Positions 50,795-52,025 of a DNA stretch of 52,025 bases are shown here, piece by piece. This DNA comes from Bauldia sp. (lineage in GTDB: Bacteria; Pseudomonadota; Alphaproteobacteria; Rhizobiales; Kaistiaceae). Both the position numbers and the translations under genes were made by a program. The notes below the pieces were generated by a model. It did no database searches and had not been told where the DNA came from. It was given only the letters and a program-made list of their open reading frames with translations. The DNA lies in assembly GCF_020442045.1 (NCBI RefSeq), contig NZ_JAGRLA010000170.1, positions 1 through 52,025 on the forward strand, written 5' to 3'. Positions within the stretch are counted from its first letter, which is position 1, and every line of letters begins with the position of its first letter.

Positions 50795-51748
50795 TCAGAA
50801 GATCGCCACCGGGTTCCAGGGCGTGCCGGTCGCGCCCGGAAGGCGCAACGGCAGGCCGACGACCATGAATTCCCAGCGGCCTTCTTCCTCGCAGGCCTTG
50901 GCCACGTCCTCGAGGTTCAGGCTGTCGGAGATGCACATGCCCATGGCGACGAGCTGAAGCGGATGGATCGGGTAAGGCATCGCCTCGACGTTGCTCGGCA
51001 CCGTTTCGCCATCGCCGTCAGGAAGAAAAGCCGCGATTTTCCGCTCGTGCATCCACGGTACGGTATCGACATGGAGGCCGGCCTTGCCCTCGCCGCCCGG
51101 CTCGTTGTTCCAGGCGCCGAGCGCGAGGCGTCGGGCATGATGGCCGGTGCGGAAGACGAGGATATCGCCCTCGCCGAGGCGGACGCCCTGCTCCTCCTCG
51201 ATTGCCTCGAGCTCGGCCCGCGTCACCGCCTCGCCGGGCTCGAGCCAGTCGACCTTGCGGTGCCGGGCGGCATCGAGCAGGACGCCGCGACCGACGATGC
51301 CATTGGCGTAGGCGGTGATCGCCCCCCATTCCGAGCCGCGCGACGTCAGCAACTCGGCCGGCTTGCCGTTGTAGAGCTTGCCCTTGTAGGCGACATGGTT
51401 CAGCGCATCGACATGGGTATGGCAGTCGCCGTGGCTGGCCATGGCGAGGTAGCACATGCCGAAGGAAAGCCCGTTGTCGGTGATCGGAATGTCGTGCATC
51501 AGCGACATCAGGTGGACGGCCGGGTTCGGGTTGTCAGGCCCGGCGACCTTGTTGATCGGAATCGCCATCGACACCGTCCGGCCGCTCTTCACCAGCGTTG
51601 CAGCCGCAGCGATCCTGTCGGGCGTCAGGTAGTTGAGCGTGCCCCGCTCGTCGTCAGGACCCCAGCGGCCCCAGTTCTTGACGGACTCGAACATCGCGTC
51701 GAAGTCCTTGAGGCTGACGGGCGCGGGCGGGGTCAGTGTCCGTGTCAT
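50795..51748 (-). CDS. Cyclase family protein (metal-dependent, kynurenine-formamidase-like fold)
   Basis: A 317-residue hydrolase of the putative cyclase family. The metal motif reads HGDCHTHVDALNH (106-118), corresponding to the HGTHxDxPxH signature with Leu in place of Pro; a later His/Glu pair lies in HPLQLVAMGMCISDSLNLEDV. Relatives hydrolyse N-formylkynurenine, cyclic amides or lactone-like compounds. ATG 51748 was chosen over an in-frame TTG at 51760; neither has a strong ribosome site. It lies upstream of the SDR on the same strand and downstream of another solute-binding-protein gene, so an imported amide or lactone is a reasonable substrate. Confidence 0.88.
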   Translation of the reverse strand: MTRTLTPPAPVSLKDFDAMFESVKNWGRWGPDDERGTLNYLTPDRIAAAATLVKSGRTVSMAIPINKVAGPDNPNPAVHLMSLMHDIPITDNGLSFGMCYLAMASHGDCHTHVDALNHVAYKGKLYNGKPAELLTSRGSEWGAITAYANGIVGRGVLLDAARHRKVDWLEPGEAVTRAELEAIEEEQGVRLGEGDILVFRTGHHARRLALGAWNNEPGGEGKAGLHVDTVPWMHERKIAAFLPDGDGETVPSNVEAMPYPIHPLQLVAMGMCISDSLNLEDVAKACEEEGRWEFMVVGLPLRLPGATGTPWNPVAIF

Positions 51749-51783
51749 CTCAACTCGCAACCGCTGATTCCGGTGAGTGGAGC

Positions 51784-51819
51784 AAAACCCGGGCCGGAGG
51801 CCGATACCTCCGGTCCGGG
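51784..51819 (-). terminator. Intrinsic terminator after the right-edge binding-protein gene
   Basis: Read on the minus strand, CCCGGACCGGAGG (51819-51807), a 6-base loop and CCTCCGGCCCGGG (51800-51788) form a 13-bp stem with one G-T pair, followed directly by TTTT (51787-51784). It lies 16 bases after the stop at 51835. It is the clearest intrinsic terminator in the window and would separate the binding-protein gene from the cyclase and SDR genes. Confidence 0.8.
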
Positions 51820-51834
51820 CGCTTTCGTTTGATG

Positions 51835-52025
51835 CTACTCGGCGCTCTCCGTCGCGGCGAGGATGGTATCGACATTGTCCTCGGTGACGAAGATCAGGCC
51901 CGAGTCACCCTTCGCCGGCAGCGGGTTCTGGAGCCACTGGTCCATGCCGAGGTTGCGGATGATGTCGTTGTGGAACGTGTAGAGGTACAGGACGGCGAAG
52001 AAATCCATCGTCTCGTACTTCTCCA
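51835..52025 (-). CDS. C-terminal end of a probable sugar ABC transporter substrate-binding protein (partial)
   Basis: Only the last 63 codons are present; the gene enters from the right edge. The readable tail is EKYETMDFFAVLYLYTFHND, then IIRNLGMDQWLQNPLPAKGD, then SGLIFVTEDNVDTILAATES. That ending resembles periplasmic sugar-binding proteins of the RbsB-like class, whose last strand and helix often read LIFVTKDNVD. Followed by a strong terminator. The ligand and the rest of the transporter are outside the window. Confidence 0.6.
   Translation of the reverse strand, partial: EKYETMDFFAVLYLYTFHNDIIRNLGMDQWLQNPLPAKGDSGLIFVTEDNVDTILAATESAE

Noticed and set aside
50090..51832. 580-codon plus-strand open frame opposite the SDR and cyclase genes
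   Set aside because: It spans two real genes and the intrinsic terminator in antisense and has no recognisable domain.

Overview
The window is GC-rich bacterial chromosomal DNA (no rRNA, tRNA, phage or transposase seen). It is almost entirely transport and catabolism genes. The density of ABC uptake operons, the mix of regulator families (GntR/HutC, AraC, LacI, Lrp/AsnC, FadR, MocR), two Tat-exported solute-binding proteins and ATGA/TGATG-coupled operons suggest a nutritionally versatile alphaproteobacterium, probably Hyphomicrobiales (Rhizobiales). That placement is inference from gene style; no marker gene is present.

Layout. (1) 1-8523, minus strand: FGGY kinase, HAD phosphatase, a pair matching the light and heavy subunits of N,N-dimethylformamidase, SDR, M20 peptidase, a second orphan light subunit, then a Tat-exported solute-binding protein cut by the left edge. 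(2) 8824-12058, plus: amidase and GMC oxidoreductase. (3) 12201-18579: a HutC-type regulator and an arylmalonate-decarboxylase-like enzyme on the minus strand, divergent from a CUT1-type transporter (binding protein plus two permeases), a PfkB kinase and a LOG-family protein. (4) 18713-23245: AraC regulator and three exported proteins of unknown role. (5) 23513-31281: LacI regulator between a divergent ADP-ribosylglycohydrolase-like enzyme and a CUT1 operon ending in a GH172 (DUF2961) enzyme. (6) 31433-39198, minus: Lrp/AsnC regulator, sugar isomerase, complete Dpp/Opp-type transporter and a second isomerase. (7) 39199-40044: regulatory palindromes, a frameshifted gene and an interspersed repeat. 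(8) 40045-43556: FadR-type regulator divergent from an aldose 1-epimerase; MocR-type regulator preceded by an internally deleted SDR. (9) 43721-49955, plus: a third CUT1 transporter coupled to a D-threonine-aldolase-like enzyme, a D-amino-acid dehydrogenase and a small exported protein. (10) 49967-52025, minus: SDR, cyclase-family hydrolase, and the 3' end of another binding-protein gene followed by a clear intrinsic terminator.

How it works together. Each block looks like a self-contained module: one regulator, one uptake system and two to five enzymes acting on a polyol, sugar, amide or D-amino-acid-like compound. None of the three CUT1 transporters has its own ATPase, so they probably share one encoded elsewhere. 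The Dpp-type system has both ATPases. Every binding-protein gene whose 3' end is visible is followed within about 30 bases by a strong stem-loop, which would favour excess binding protein over permease.

The best candidates for something undescribed are the dimethylformamidase-like locus with two light subunits and one heavy subunit inside a kinase/phosphatase/peptidase operon, and the GH172 plus ADP-ribosylglycohydrolase furanoside-like locus controlled by three tandem 12-bp operator repeats.
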